Positions 51,023 to 59,863 of a stretch of DNA of 64,000 nucleotides are shown piece after piece (position 1 is the first letter of the stretch; the number at the start of each line of letters is the position of its first letter). Source of the stretch: Parapedobacter flavus (GTDB lineage Bacteria > Bacteroidota > Bacteroidia > Sphingobacteriales > Sphingobacteriaceae); the NCBI RefSeq assembly GCF_035818675.1, contig NZ_JAYKZZ010000007.1:124001-188000 (forward strand). Reading direction: 5' to 3'. Both the position numbers and the translations under genes were made by a program. The notes beneath the pieces were generated by a model. That model was not told where the DNA came from. It did no database searches and saw only the letters and a list, made by a program, of their open reading frames with translations.

Positions 51023-53839
51023 CTATTTGCTGAGGTACATCGACTTCTTGGCAACCATCTCGCGGAAAAACGGATCTTCTAAGTCCTTGATGAAGCGGAT
51101 GGCTTCACCAGTGGATTTCATCTCTGGGCCGAGTTGCTTGTCGACATCGGGGAATTTATCGAACGAGAAAATCGGTTCCTTGATGGCGTAGCCCTTCAGT
51201 TTGCGTTCAATGTTGAAGTCCTTGAGTTTGTTGGCGCCCAACATCACCTTCGTGGCGATATTGACGTAAGGTACGTCATAAGCCTTGGCGATGAACGGCA
51301 CCGTACGCGATGCCCGGGGATTGGCTTCGATGACGTATACTTTTTCATCCTTTACGGCAAACTGGATATTGAGCAAGCCACGTACATTCAGGGCCTTGGC
51401 GAGTTTGATGGTGTATTCCTCCATCTTGCGCTGTACGTTTTCAGACAGGCTGAAAGGCGGCAGTACCGCGCTCGAATCGCCGGAGTGGATACCCGCCGGT
51501 TCAATATGTTCCATCATGCCGATGATATGCACATCTTCCCCGTCGCAGATGGAATCAGACTCTGTCTCTTCGGCCCGGTCGAGGAAATGGTCGATCAGCA
51601 CCCGGTTGCCGGGTAGGTTACGCAAGAGTTTCACCACCGCGGTTTCCAGCTCGTCGTCGTTGATGACGATGCTCATCCGCTCGCCGCCGAGCACGTAGCT
51701 CGGCCGGACGAGTACCGGGTATCCTACATTTTTGGCTACCTCGAGTGCTTCTTCCGCACTCTCCGCCACGCCATATTTGGGGTAGGGGATATCCAATGAT
51801 TTAAGTAAGTCGGAGAAGCGGCCGCGGTCTTCGGCGAGGTCCATGTTGTGGAAAGAAGTACCGATAATCTTGATGCCGTTGGATTCGAGTTGCTCGGCCA
51901 TCTTCAGGGCCGTTTGTCCGCCCAGCTGTACGATAACCCCTTCGGGCTTTTCCAGTTCGATGATCTCACGCACATGCTCCCAGTAGACCGGCTCGAAGTA
52001 GAGCTTATCAGCCATGTTGAAGTCGGTCGATACCGTTTCGGGATTGCAATTGACCATGATCGACTCGTAGCCGGCCTCCTTGGCGGCCAGTAGGCCGTGC
52101 ACACAGGAGTAGTCGAACTCGATACCCTGGCCAATGCGGTTGGGGCCTGAGCCAAGCACGATGATTTTTTTCTTATCGGATACGACCGATTCGTTTTCTT
52201 CTTCGAAGGTAGAATAGTAGTAAGGCGTTTGTGCGGGAAACTCCGCTGCGCAGGTATCTACCATCTTGTACACCCTACGGATGCCCAATTCCTTCCGTCT
52301 GTTATAGACGTCGTCTTCAGATACGTTGGTGAGCAACCAAGCGATCTGCTCGTCCGAGTAGCCCTTTTGCTTGAGCGTAATGAAGAAATCTTTGGGGATA
52401 TTATTGAGTTGATAGCGGCGCAATTCCGTTTCGAGGGCTACCAACTCTTGTATTTGCACGAGGAACCATTTGTCGATATTGGTCGCTTTGCGGATAGACT
52501 CCAACGGTACACCCAGTTCGAAGGCATCCTTGATGTGGAAGAGGCGGTCGCTGCTGGGATGCTCCAGGCTATACATGATTTCCTCCAGGTTGCGCAGCTG
52601 TTTGCCGTCTGCACCGAGGCCGTGGCGACCCGTTTCGAGGCTCTGGCAGGCTTTCTGCAAGGCTTCGATGAACGTGCGGCCGATGGCCATTACCTCGCCT
52701 ACCGATTTCATCTGCAGGCCAAGTTCGCGGTTCGCTCCCTTAAACTTGGCGAAGTTCCAACGGGGTACCTTTACGATCACATAATCCAGCGTAGGCTCGA
52801 AATAGGCCGACGTATTCTTGGTAATCTGGTTTTCGATTTCATCCAGGTTATAGCCAATGGCCAGCTTCGAAGCGATTTTGGCGATGGGGTATCCTGTTGC
52901 TTTCGAGGCCAGTGCCGACGAGCGCGATACGCGCGGGTTGATTTCGATAGCAATGATGTCTTCATTTTCGGGGTTGACTGAAAACTGTACGTTACAGCCG
53001 CCGGCAAAGTTGCCAATGGCGCGCATCATCATGATGGCCTGGTTGCGCATTTCCTGGTAGCAACGATCGCTCAAGGTCATGCCCGGTGCCACGGTGATCG
53101 AATCGCCGGTGTGTACGCCCATCGGGTCGAAATTCTCGATGGTACAGATGATGATCACATTATCGGCGCCGTCGCGCAGCAACTCCAACTCAAACTCTTT
53201 CCAGCCCAATACAGCTTGTTCTACCAGCACTTCGTGTGTGGGCGAGGCCTGCAATCCGCGACTGAGTGCTGCTTCGAACTCCTCTTTCTTATGTACGAAA
53301 CCGCCTCCGGTGCCGCCAAGTGTGTAAGAGGGCCGTATAACCAGCGGAAATCCGATTTCTTGCGCTGCTTCCTTCCCCTCAAGGAAAGAATTGGCGATTT
53401 TGGATGTGGCAACGCCAACGCCGATTTCGACCATCAGCTTGCGGAATTCTTCCCGGTTCTCGGTTTTTTCGATGGCCGCTACGTCCACGCCGATAACCTG
53501 CACATTATACTTTTCCCACAGCCCCCGCTCCGAAGCCTCGATGCACAGGTTGAGCGCGGTCTGGCCACCCATGGTGGGCAGTACGGCGTCAATTTGTTGC
53601 TCTTGCAGAATCTGTTCGATGCTTTCGCAGGTCAGCGGTAATAGATAAATATGATCGGCAATCACATTGTCGGTCATGATGGTGGCCGGATTGGAATTGA
53701 TGATGGATACTTCAATCCCTTCCTCCTTGAGTGAAAGGGCGGCTTGTGATCCCGAATAGTCAAATTCGCAGGCCTGTCCGATAACGATAGGGCCTGAGCC
53801 AATAATTAGAACCGATTTGATGGAAGTGTTTCTGGGCAT
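51023..53839 (-). CDS. carB: Carbamoyl-phosphate synthase large subunit
   Basis: The start is at ATG 53839 (M-P-R-N-T-S-I-K-S-V), giving 938 residues, the usual Bacteroidota length; an ATG 32 codons upstream extends past the promoter. The two homologous halves each have a pre-ATP-grasp start (I-G-S-G-P-I-V-I-G-Q near 13 and L-G-S-G-P-N-R-I-G-Q near 565) and ATP-grasp domains. It makes carbamoyl phosphate for arginine and pyrimidine synthesis with CarA, which is not in this window. The -7 box is at 53864-53871. Confidence 0.97.
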   Translation of the reverse strand: MPRNTSIKSVLIIGSGPIVIGQACEFDYSGSQAALSLKEEGIEVSIINSNPATIMTDNVIADHIYLLPLTCESIEQILQEQQIDAVLPTMGGQTALNLCIEASERGLWEKYNVQVIGVDVAAIEKTENREEFRKLMVEIGVGVATSKIANSFLEGKEAAQEIGFPLVIRPSYTLGGTGGGFVHKKEEFEAALSRGLQASPTHEVLVEQAVLGWKEFELELLRDGADNVIIICTIENFDPMGVHTGDSITVAPGMTLSDRCYQEMRNQAIMMMRAIGNFAGGCNVQFSVNPENEDIIAIEINPRVSRSSALASKATGYPIAKIASKLAIGYNLDEIENQITKNTSAYFEPTLDYVIVKVPRWNFAKFKGANRELGLQMKSVGEVMAIGRTFIEALQKACQSLETGRHGLGADGKQLRNLEEIMYSLEHPSSDRLFHIKDAFELGVPLESIRKATNIDKWFLVQIQELVALETELRRYQLNNIPKDFFITLKQKGYSDEQIAWLLTNVSEDDVYNRRKELGIRRVYKMVDTCAAEFPAQTPYYYSTFEEENESVVSDKKKIIVLGSGPNRIGQGIEFDYSCVHGLLAAKEAGYESIMVNCNPETVSTDFNMADKLYFEPVYWEHVREIIELEKPEGVIVQLGGQTALKMAEQLESNGIKIIGTSFHNMDLAEDRGRFSDLLKSLDIPYPKYGVAESAEEALEVAKNVGYPVLVRPSYVLGGERMSIVINDDELETAVVKLLRNLPGNRVLIDHFLDRAEETESDSICDGEDVHIIGMMEHIEPAGIHSGDSSAVLPPFSLSENVQRKMEEYTIKLAKALNVRGLLNIQFAVKDEKVYVIEANPRASRTVPFIAKAYDVPYVNIATKVMLGANKLKDFNIERKLKGYAIKEPIFSFDKFPDVDKQLGPEMKSTGEAIRFIKDLEDPFFREMVAKKSMYLSK

Positions 53840-53863
53840 TTTTCCGAACGTTTTGTCGGAGTG

Positions 53864-53871
53864 CAAAGGTA
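53864..53871 (-). promoter_or_regulatory. -7 box TACCTTTG for carB
   Basis: Minus-strand TACCTTTG ends 25 nt before the carB ATG at 53839 and matches TAnnTTTG. It also argues against the upstream start at 53935, which would lie before the promoter. Confidence 0.5.
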
Positions 53872-53986
53872 TGTTTTTTAATGGAATAAACGATGGATAA
53901 TTTAAATAACATTCGCGTCGTGTGCCAATTTTCATTCTCCACTACCTATTTTTAGGTATTTTTTTATCCTTCGATATAAATTATTT

Positions 53987-54015
53987 TTTGCTAACCGGGG
54001 AATATCTTACTTTTG
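53987..54015 (+). promoter_or_regulatory. Promoter of the outer-membrane barrel gene
   Basis: TTTG at 53987-53990 and TACTTTTG at 54008-54015 with a 17-nt spacer resemble the Bacteroidota -33/-7 pair. The gene starts at 54056, leaving a leader of about 35 nt. Confidence 0.5.
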
Positions 54016-54055
54016 GGCGTTTATTGTATTGTATTTATATCATAAAGTTAAAGCC

Positions 54056-54559
54056 ATGAAAATTAAATTGACATTATTGTCCCTGTTTGTTGCGTTTGCT
54101 TTCACAGCATCGGCCCAGAGTGATTACAAGAATTCCATCGGTCTCCGGTTAGGATCGGGGTACTACGACGTCGTTGCTGCTGCATTCAAAACCTTTATCA
54201 GCGAGCCGGCTGCATTGGAGTTCGATTTGGGTATCCGCCCTTATTCGGTGGCAGGAATGAAGTGGACAAACCTTTCTCTCTCCGGCGCTTATCAGCACCA
54301 TTTCCCTATCGGCGATATTGAAGGGTTTAAATGGTTTGTAGGTGGTGGCGCGGTATTGTCCAACACGTTCTCAAACTTTGATGAAAGAAGTGGGTTCAAT
54401 GCTGGTATTTTTCCTACGGGCGGTGTAGATTACAAGTTGAAAAACGCACCTTTTGCGTTCTCTGCTGATATCAGGCCGACGATCACCATTGTAAGTGGTT
54501 ATGATTACTACAACAGCTTTTACGCGAACGGTGGTATAACGGCTCGGTACGTATTTTAA
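54056..54559 (+). CDS. Small outer-membrane beta-barrel protein
   Basis: ATG 54056 gives 167 residues with a Sec signal ending A-S-A-Q near 20. The mature part alternates polar and hydrophobic residues in eight or so strands (for example N-S-I-G-L-R-L-G-S-G-Y-Y-D) and ends G-G-I-T-A-R-Y-V-F, an aromatic C-terminus typical of barrel insertion. It resembles OmpW/porin-like small barrels of Bacteroidota. Function unknown. An 11-bp terminator hairpin follows. Confidence 0.82.
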   Translation: MKIKLTLLSLFVAFAFTASAQSDYKNSIGLRLGSGYYDVVAAAFKTFISEPAALEFDLGIRPYSVAGMKWTNLSLSGAYQHHFPIGDIEGFKWFVGGGAVLSNTFSNFDERSGFNAGIFPTGGVDYKLKNAPFAFSADIRPTITIVSGYDYYNSFYANGGITARYVF

Positions 54560-54585
54560 AAATAAGCGGGTTGGCCCGTTAAATG

Positions 54586-54620
54586 ATTGCCATTGGTTGA
54601 AGAAGCCAATGGCAATTTTT
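54586..54620 (+). terminator. Terminator after the outer-membrane barrel gene
   Basis: ATTGCCATTGG (54586-54596) pairs perfectly with CCAATGGCAAT (54606-54616), loop of nine bases, followed by a short T-run to 54620. Confidence 0.75.
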
Positions 54621-54630
54621 ACGTTTGCAT

Positions 54631-55164
54631 ATGGTAAAATGCAAAAAGCAGCTCATCAAAATAGCCGTTGTTGGCCCTGAATCCACCGGCAAATCCACCG
54701 TTGCGGAGCAATTGGCGCGGCAACTGGGTACGGTATGCGTACCCGAGTATGCCCGTGAATATTGCCGCCACCTGAACCGGGAATACACCTTGCAGGATGA
54801 AATGAACATGTTCTACGGCCAGGTTGCGTTGGAACGTAGCTTGGTACCGCTGGCACAGAACAATGTATTGGTTTGCGACACCATGTTCCTCACCATCAAA
54901 ATCTGGTGCGACCACCTCTTCGGGCATACGCCGGATGAAGTACTGCATGCACTGGGTACCGACCACTATGATTTGTATTTACTGATGGATATCGACCTGC
55001 CCTGGGTAGATGATCCGCTGCGGGATTTCCCAAAGCTGCGCGAACATTTCATGGGAGTATGGCACAACGAATTGAAAACCATTGATGCCAATTACGTCGT
55101 TGTATCGGGTTTGGACGAACAGCGGTATGAAAATGCTTGGGAAGCAGTTCGAAAATTTCTATAA
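54631..55164 (+). CDS. NadR-like P-loop kinase/ATPase
   Basis: ATG 54631 gives 177 residues. Walker A is V-V-G-P-E-S-T-G-K-S-T near 13-23, followed by V-P-E-Y-A-R-E-Y near 37-44, a block shared with the ribosylnicotinamide kinase domain of NadR. Other features include C-D-T-M-F-L-T near 84-90 (Walker B-like) and D-D-P-L-R-D near 128. It may phosphorylate nicotinamide riboside in NAD salvage, but it lacks the adenylyltransferase half, so activity is inferred. Confidence 0.85.
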   Translation: MVKCKKQLIKIAVVGPESTGKSTVAEQLARQLGTVCVPEYAREYCRHLNREYTLQDEMNMFYGQVALERSLVPLAQNNVLVCDTMFLTIKIWCDHLFGHTPDEVLHALGTDHYDLYLLMDIDLPWVDDPLRDFPKLREHFMGVWHNELKTIDANYVVVSGLDEQRYENAWEAVRKFL

Positions 55165-55170
55165 ATAAAA

Positions 55171-55194
55171 AAAGCCGCCCGGATGGACGGCTTT
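55171..55194. terminator. Bidirectional terminator between the NadR-like gene and ahcY
   Basis: AAAGCCGCCC and GGACGGCTTT around loop GGAT form a 10-bp stem with one mismatch, preceded by an A-run and ending in T-rich sequence. It can serve both convergent genes. The following 60 nt contain a GCAAAAAAGCAAA repeat (55226-55238). Confidence 0.8.
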
Positions 55195-55225
55195 GTATTC
55201 GTGTAAAGATAACAATCAGCAATTC

Positions 55226-55238
55226 GCAAAAAAGCAAA
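55226..55238 (+). repeat. Short copy of the dispersed GCAAA-rich repeat
   Basis: GCAAAAAAGCAAA is the core of the 20-mer found at 37626 and 62827, here between a terminator and the ahcY stop codon, flanked by similar CAGCAATTCGC and GGCAGAAAAGCG pieces. Confidence 0.5.
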
Positions 55239-55257
55239 TTGGCAGAAAAGCGAATGG

Positions 55258-56574
55258 TTAATACCGATAATGCTCGGGCTTATAAGGCCCTTCTACCGGC
55301 ACGCCAATATATTCCGCTTGGTACGGTTCCAACTCCTCCAGCTCCACGCCGATTTTGGCTAAGTGTAACCGAGCTACTTTCTCATCGAGGTGTTTCGGGA
55401 GGGTGTATACTTTGTTTTCGTAGTTTGCCGTGTTGGTCCACAATTCGATCTGGGCCAGCGTTTGGTTGGTAAAGGAGTTGCTCATTACAAACGAGGGGTG
55501 GCCCGTAGCACATCCCAGGTTAACCAAGCGGCCCTCGGCCAATAGGATGACGTCCTTGCCGTCGATGGTGTACTTATCCACCTGCGGCTTTATTTCCACT
55601 TTGGTGTCGCCGTAATTATTATTCAGCCAGGCCACATCAATCTCGTTGTCGAAATGGCCGATGTTGCATACCACGGTTTTATCTTTCATCGCTTGGAAAT
55701 GCTCGCCGCGGACGATGTCGCGGTTACCTGTTGTCGTCACCACGATGTCTGCTTCTTTAACGGCAGTGGCAAACTTCTTCACTTCGTAGCCTTCCATGGC
55801 AGCTTGCAAGGCACAGATCGGGTCGATCTCGGTAACGATAACCCGTACACCGGCACTGCTCAGCGATTCGGCCGATCCTTTGCCTACGTCGCCGTATCCG
55901 GCCACTACAGCCACCTTGCCGGCCAGCATCAGGTCCGTTGCGCGACGGATGGCGTCGACGAGCGACTCGCGGCAACCGTATTTATTATCGAACTTAGATT
56001 TAGTCACCGAGTCGTTTACGTTGATCGCCGGGAGATGCAGGGTGCCGTTCTTCATCCGTTCGTATAACCGGTGTACTCCCGTGGTGGTTTCTTCGGAAAG
56101 GCCCTTGATGCCGGGGATCAGTTCGGGGAATTTATCAAAAACCATGTTGGTGAGGTCGCCGCCATCATCCAATATCATGTTGAGCGGCTGGCGGTCTTCG
56201 CCGAAGAACAGCGTTTGCTCAATACACCAGTTGAACTCGTCTTCGGTCATACCTTTCCAGGCATATACCGGAATACCTGCTGCAGCAATGGCAGCGGCGG
56301 CATGGTCTTGCGTGGAAAAGATGTTGCACGATGACCAGCTCACTTCGGCACCCAGTTCAATAAGGGTTTCGATGAGAACAGCCGTTTGGATGGTCATGTG
56401 CAGGCAGCCCGCGATACGGGCACCAGCCAAGGGCTTGGCGGCACCGAACTCCGCGCGGAGCGCCATCAGGCCGGGCATTTCGGCTTCGGCCAACTCAATT
56501 TCTTTACGGCCCCACGCAGCCAAGTTGATATCTTTTACCTTATAAGGTACATAAGTGGTGTCTATCGATGACAT
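55258..56574 (-). CDS. ahcY: Adenosylhomocysteinase
   Basis: Start ATG 56574 (M-S-S-I-D-T-T-Y-V) gives 438 residues; an upstream ATG eight codons away would fall before the promoter box. Landmarks: S-S-C-N-I-F-S-T-Q-D-H near 81-91, N-V-N-D-S-V-T-K-S-K-F-D-N near 188-200, and the NAD loop A-G-Y-G-D-V-G-K-G near 229-237. It hydrolyses S-adenosylhomocysteine to adenosine and homocysteine in the methyl cycle. The C-terminus P-Y-K-P-E-H-Y-R-Y is typical. Confidence 0.97.
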   Translation of the reverse strand: MSSIDTTYVPYKVKDINLAAWGRKEIELAEAEMPGLMALRAEFGAAKPLAGARIAGCLHMTIQTAVLIETLIELGAEVSWSSCNIFSTQDHAAAAIAAAGIPVYAWKGMTEDEFNWCIEQTLFFGEDRQPLNMILDDGGDLTNMVFDKFPELIPGIKGLSEETTTGVHRLYERMKNGTLHLPAINVNDSVTKSKFDNKYGCRESLVDAIRRATDLMLAGKVAVVAGYGDVGKGSAESLSSAGVRVIVTEIDPICALQAAMEGYEVKKFATAVKEADIVVTTTGNRDIVRGEHFQAMKDKTVVCNIGHFDNEIDVAWLNNNYGDTKVEIKPQVDKYTIDGKDVILLAEGRLVNLGCATGHPSFVMSNSFTNQTLAQIELWTNTANYENKVYTLPKHLDEKVARLHLAKIGVELEELEPYQAEYIGVPVEGPYKPEHYRY

Positions 56575-56595
56575 ATTGTATTGTTTTGTGAACTG

Positions 56596-56603
56596 CAAAA
56601 GTA
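56596..56603 (-). promoter_or_regulatory. -7 box TACTTTTG for ahcY
   Basis: Minus-strand TACTTTTG lies 22 nt upstream of ATG 56574, giving a short leader. Confidence 0.45.
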
Positions 56604-56677
56604 TTGGTTTTGACGGTGATATTCAAACTTACTTGGTAGCTTGCCGTTAAAAATTGACAATGAACTGAAATTGGTGA

Positions 56678-56709
56678 TTTGCTTTCCGCCTGTTCACGTG
56701 GTATCTTTG
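56678..56709 (+). promoter_or_regulatory. Canonical Bacteroidota promoter of the bacilliredoxin gene
   Basis: TTTG (56678-56681), a 20-nt spacer and TATCTTTG (56702-56709) match both the -33 and -7 elements at expected spacing. It is the best complete promoter in this window and lies 42 nt before ATG 56751. Confidence 0.65.
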
Positions 56710-56750
56710 CAACTATATTTTAAGTAGACACTAACAGAAAGGACGAAGCA

Positions 56751-57161
56751 ATGTATCCGGAATACTTAGTAGCGCCGATGCGCAGTGAACTTACCAATGT
56801 AGGTTTCGAAGAATTAAAAACCCCCGAAGAGGTAGATACGGCCATCAAACAGGAAGGGACCGTATTTGTGGTGGTTAACTCCGTTTGCGGTTGTGCGGCG
56901 GCCAATGCTCGCCCAGCGGCGGTGGCGGCCATCAAGAATGAGAAACATCCGGACAAGACGGTTACCGTATTTGCTGGTATGGAGAAAGATGCTGTAGACA
57001 AGGCGCGCGATTACATGTTGCCTTATCCGCCATCATCGCCCGCCATGGCGTTGTTCAAAGACGGCAAACTGGTGCACATGATTGAGCGTCACCAAATTGA
57101 AGGCCGTCCGGCACAGATGATCGCCGATAACCTAGTAGCTGCTTTCGACGAGTACTGCTAA
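56751..57161 (+). CDS. BrxA/BrxB-family bacilliredoxin
   Basis: This 136-residue thioredoxin-fold protein (DUF1094/YphP-YqiW) has the active site V-C-G-C-A-A-A-N-A-R-P near 45-55, with Cys46 and Cys48 in a C-G-C arrangement. Family members reduce mixed disulfides formed with bacillithiol. This suggests the organism makes bacillithiol or a similar thiol, as other Bacteroidota do. Single gene with its own promoter and a strong bidirectional terminator. Confidence 0.92.
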   Translation: MYPEYLVAPMRSELTNVGFEELKTPEEVDTAIKQEGTVFVVVNSVCGCAAANARPAAVAAIKNEKHPDKTVTVFAGMEKDAVDKARDYMLPYPPSSPAMALFKDGKLVHMIERHQIEGRPAQMIADNLVAAFDEYC

Positions 57162-57184
57162 AAGAGACGTATTTTAAACGTATT

Positions 57185-57229
57185 ATTAAAACAGGAAAGG
57201 CGCCGATGAGGCGCCTTTCCTGTTTTAAT
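57185..57229. terminator. 20-bp bidirectional terminator between bacilliredoxin and degP
   Basis: 57185-57204 and 57210-57229 are perfect reverse complements of 20 bp around a GATGA loop. The arms start with ATTAAAACAGG and end with TTTTAAT, giving T-rich tails on both strands. Confidence 0.92.
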
Positions 57230-57247
57230 TGGTATGCGGATGCTCCG

Positions 57248-58813
57248 CTAACGGTAATCGACCGGTCCGCTGATGGTGCTTACCGCCCCGCGTTGGGGAA
57301 CGATGGTTACCTTAATCATGCCACGCTGGGTTTTGGCAAGTGCGCTTTCCACCTCGTCTGGTGAGTTGACAGGAACATCGTTGATATGGGTAATCACTTG
57401 CCCGCGTCTGATATTCTGGTAGTCGAACCACCCGCCTTCATGTACTTGCGTAACCGTAACGCCGGAAGAAACGCCCAACTCCTTTTTCTTGGCATCTGTG
57501 GCGGGCACAAAGCCTGCTCCCAATTGATTGTAGAGTTCGGTTGCACTCCGCTTAGCTGCGGTTTCAGACTCCTCTTCGCGTTCGGATGCATTAGTGTCTT
57601 CCTTTAACGTAACGGTTACATCACGCTCTTTGCCGTCGCGTTTGTAGGTGAGTTTTACCTTGTCGCCCGGACGTAGGCGGTAGATACGTTCCTGCAGATC
57701 TGATGAGGAAGTAATCGTACGCCCATCGAGTTTGGTAACGATGTCTCCGGCCTTGAGGCCAGCCTCTTTTGCCGCACCGTCTTCTACCACATCGATGATG
57801 TACAGCCCGTTCACGTCGCTGATTTCCAGTTCTTCTGCCGCTGCAGGATTGAGTTCGCGGAACGTGATGCCGATCAAGCCGCGCTTAACCCGGCCGAATT
57901 TGATGAAGTCATCGGCGATTTTCTTGACCAGGTTAACCGGCACTGCAAAGCCATACCCGGCGTACGTGCCCGTGGGCGTCATGATGTTGGAGTTGATGCC
58001 GATCAGCTCGCCCGATGCGTTGACCAGCGGTCCACCGCTATTCCCTTTATTGATAACGGCGTCTGTTTGTATAAATGATTCGACAGCCGTATTAACGATA
58101 GGTTCATCATCCGATTGCGGATATCCTCCGCGCTGTTGGTACTGCCGTTGTTGCAGTTCACGGGCGATGATGCCCGTGGAACGGCCGGTCGCGCTGACGA
58201 TCCCTGCGGTTACGGTTGACTCCAGCCCTAGCGGGTAACCCACGGCCAATACCCATTCGCCGATGCGGACTTTATCCGAGTCGCCGAATTTGACGAAAGG
58301 AAGTCCCTCTTCGTTGATTTTGATCAAAGCCAGATCGGTATTGGGGTCGCGGCCGATGATTTTGGCTTCAACGAGCCGTTTGTCGGTCAACTGCACTTCA
58401 ATTTTGTTCGCATCTTCCACCACGTGGTTGTTCGTCACGATGTAACCATCTTGGGAGATGATGACGCCCGATCCGGTGGCTTGAACAGGTCGTTGCCGTT
58501 GCGGCTGCCGCTGCCGTGGCATGCCGAAAAACTCTTCGAATAGATCCATCGGTGCCGCCTGACCCCTTGACCTGCCGGGGTAGGTTGTGGTGATGTGCAC
58601 CACGGCCGGGGCCACCATCGCCGCCGCCTGGGTGAAATCAGGATTTCCTGTTGAAGAGACTACATTAGGCACGGGATTATTGGCGTAATGCAACTCCTGC
58701 CGTTCTTCAAACGACATCTTGTTTTCCTGCTTGCTTTCAAATAGTTTATAACCGCCCACAGCAATCAAGCCTCCTACCAGTGCGGTTAACAATGTTAATC
58801 CTAATTTTTTCAT
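57248..58813 (-). CDS. degP: DegP/HtrA-family periplasmic serine protease
   Basis: ATG 58813 gives 521 residues with an N-terminal membrane/signal segment (about 5-22). The catalytic triad is His130 in T-N-N-H-V-V, Asp160 in P-N-T-D-L-A-L and Ser259 in K-G-N-S-G-G-P-L. Two PDZ domains follow (about 300-390 and 420-515). A Gln/Arg-rich insertion near 98-109 (residues after G-M-P-R) is in the LA-loop region. It degrades or refolds damaged envelope proteins. The start chosen is the one that begins the signal segment. Confidence 0.95.
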   Translation of the reverse strand: MKKLGLTLLTALVGGLIAVGGYKLFESKQENKMSFEERQELHYANNPVPNVVSSTGNPDFTQAAAMVAPAVVHITTTYPGRSRGQAAPMDLFEEFFGMPRQRQPQRQRPVQATGSGVIISQDGYIVTNNHVVEDANKIEVQLTDKRLVEAKIIGRDPNTDLALIKINEEGLPFVKFGDSDKVRIGEWVLAVGYPLGLESTVTAGIVSATGRSTGIIARELQQRQYQQRGGYPQSDDEPIVNTAVESFIQTDAVINKGNSGGPLVNASGELIGINSNIMTPTGTYAGYGFAVPVNLVKKIADDFIKFGRVKRGLIGITFRELNPAAAEELEISDVNGLYIIDVVEDGAAKEAGLKAGDIVTKLDGRTITSSSDLQERIYRLRPGDKVKLTYKRDGKERDVTVTLKEDTNASEREEESETAAKRSATELYNQLGAGFVPATDAKKKELGVSSGVTVTQVHEGGWFDYQNIRRGQVITHINDVPVNSPDEVESALAKTQRGMIKVTIVPQRGAVSTISGPVDYR

Positions 58814-59046
58814 TTCGTATCCTTTAATTTTACTATATAAATACAATTTGTCCTTAAACGCACCAACGGATGCTTCGAAGCTAAGAGTGGGTTCGAAAAA
58901 TGCTGGGCTCGCACAAATATGCTCAAATGTAATACCATTTGGCATGCGAAAGCAAGTGGGAGGGCATACTTTTCTGTTAAATAATGTTAAAGCGACATCG
59001 CGGAAGCTACCCGACAGCCCGTGATGAATTATTGAACGGATATACC

Positions 59047-59054
59047 TACCTTTG
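59047..59054 (+). promoter_or_regulatory. -7 box TACCTTTG for dapF
   Basis: TACCTTTG lies 18 nt before ATG 59073, within the 259-nt divergent region from degP. That region otherwise shows only a weak CAAATG-N6-CATTTG repeat (58924-58941). Confidence 0.5.
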
Positions 59055-59072
59055 ACCCGCTAACGGAAATAC

Positions 59073-59861
59073 ATGGCAACTTATACGTTTTATAAATACC
59101 AAGGCGCAGGCAACGATTTCGTTATCGTTGATAACCGTAACCTCTTGTTTGATAGGGATAACACTGATTTGGTGCGCCGTTTGTGCGATCGGCGATTTGG
59201 TGTTGGTGCCGACGGGCTGATGTTGTTGCAAGATGTAGATGGGTACGATTTCGAGATGGTGTATTTCAACGCAGACGGCCGGGAGGGGAGCATGTGCGGT
59301 AATGGAGGGCGGTGTATCGTTGCGTTCGCGAAAGATCAAGGAATAATTGGCGAAACGACCGACTTTTTGGCAGTAGACGGACAACATCGGGCCGATATCG
59401 ACAGTCAACAAGGCACCGTGCGTCTGCAAATGATTGATGTGGACGCTATTGAACGCCATGGAGAAGCTTATGTGCTCGACACAGGGTCTCCGCATTATGT
59501 AGCACTTGTGGATGGATTGGCCGACTTCCCCGTCGTTGCGGAGGGACGCCGTGTGCGTAACAGCGAGCGTTACCGGTCGGAAGGCATTAACGTGAATTTT
59601 GTAGAAGCGGAGGGGGCCGGGTATTTTATGCGAACCTATGAGCGCGGTGTGGAAGACGAGACACTGGCCTGTGGCACGGGAGCTACGGCAGTAGCCATCG
59701 CCATGGCCGCACATGAGGGACAGGACGGCCCATTGGCCATCCCTATCCGGGTGGCTGGTGGCAACCTCACCATACGCTTCCATAAAAACGGGAGCCGCTT
59801 TACCGATGTATTCCTGGAGGGCCCCGCCAAATTTGTGTTTAAAGGAGAAATAACGGTATAG
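59073..59861 (+). CDS. dapF: Diaminopimelate epimerase
   Basis: This 262-residue enzyme converts LL- to meso-diaminopimelate for lysine and peptidoglycan synthesis. The two catalytic cysteines are in G-S-M-C-G-N-G-G-R-C (Cys75) and L-A-C-G-T-G-A-T-A (Cys200). The start motif Y-x-K-Y-Q-G-A-G-N-D-F is typical. The gene is 2 nt before a small membrane protein gene leading into the ATP synthase cluster, so dapF may be co-transcribed with it. Confidence 0.97.
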   Translation: MATYTFYKYQGAGNDFVIVDNRNLLFDRDNTDLVRRLCDRRFGVGADGLMLLQDVDGYDFEMVYFNADGREGSMCGNGGRCIVAFAKDQGIIGETTDFLAVDGQHRADIDSQQGTVRLQMIDVDAIERHGEAYVLDTGSPHYVALVDGLADFPVVAEGRRVRNSERYRSEGINVNFVEAEGAGYFMRTYERGVEDETLACGTGATAVAIAMAAHEGQDGPLAIPIRVAGGNLTIRFHKNGSRFTDVFLEGPAKFVFKGEITV

Positions 59862-59863
59862 CC

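Noticed and set aside
53840..53935. N-terminal extension of CarB to ATG 53935
   Set aside because: It adds 32 residues not typical of CarB and starts upstream of the -7 box at 53864-53871.
58924..58941. CAAATG-N6-CATTTG inverted repeat in the degP-dapF gap
   Set aside because: Only 6-bp arms and no defined position relative to a promoter; likely chance.
58814..58945. N-terminal extension of DegP to 58945
   Set aside because: The downstream ATG 58813 begins directly with the signal/membrane segment, as expected for the family.
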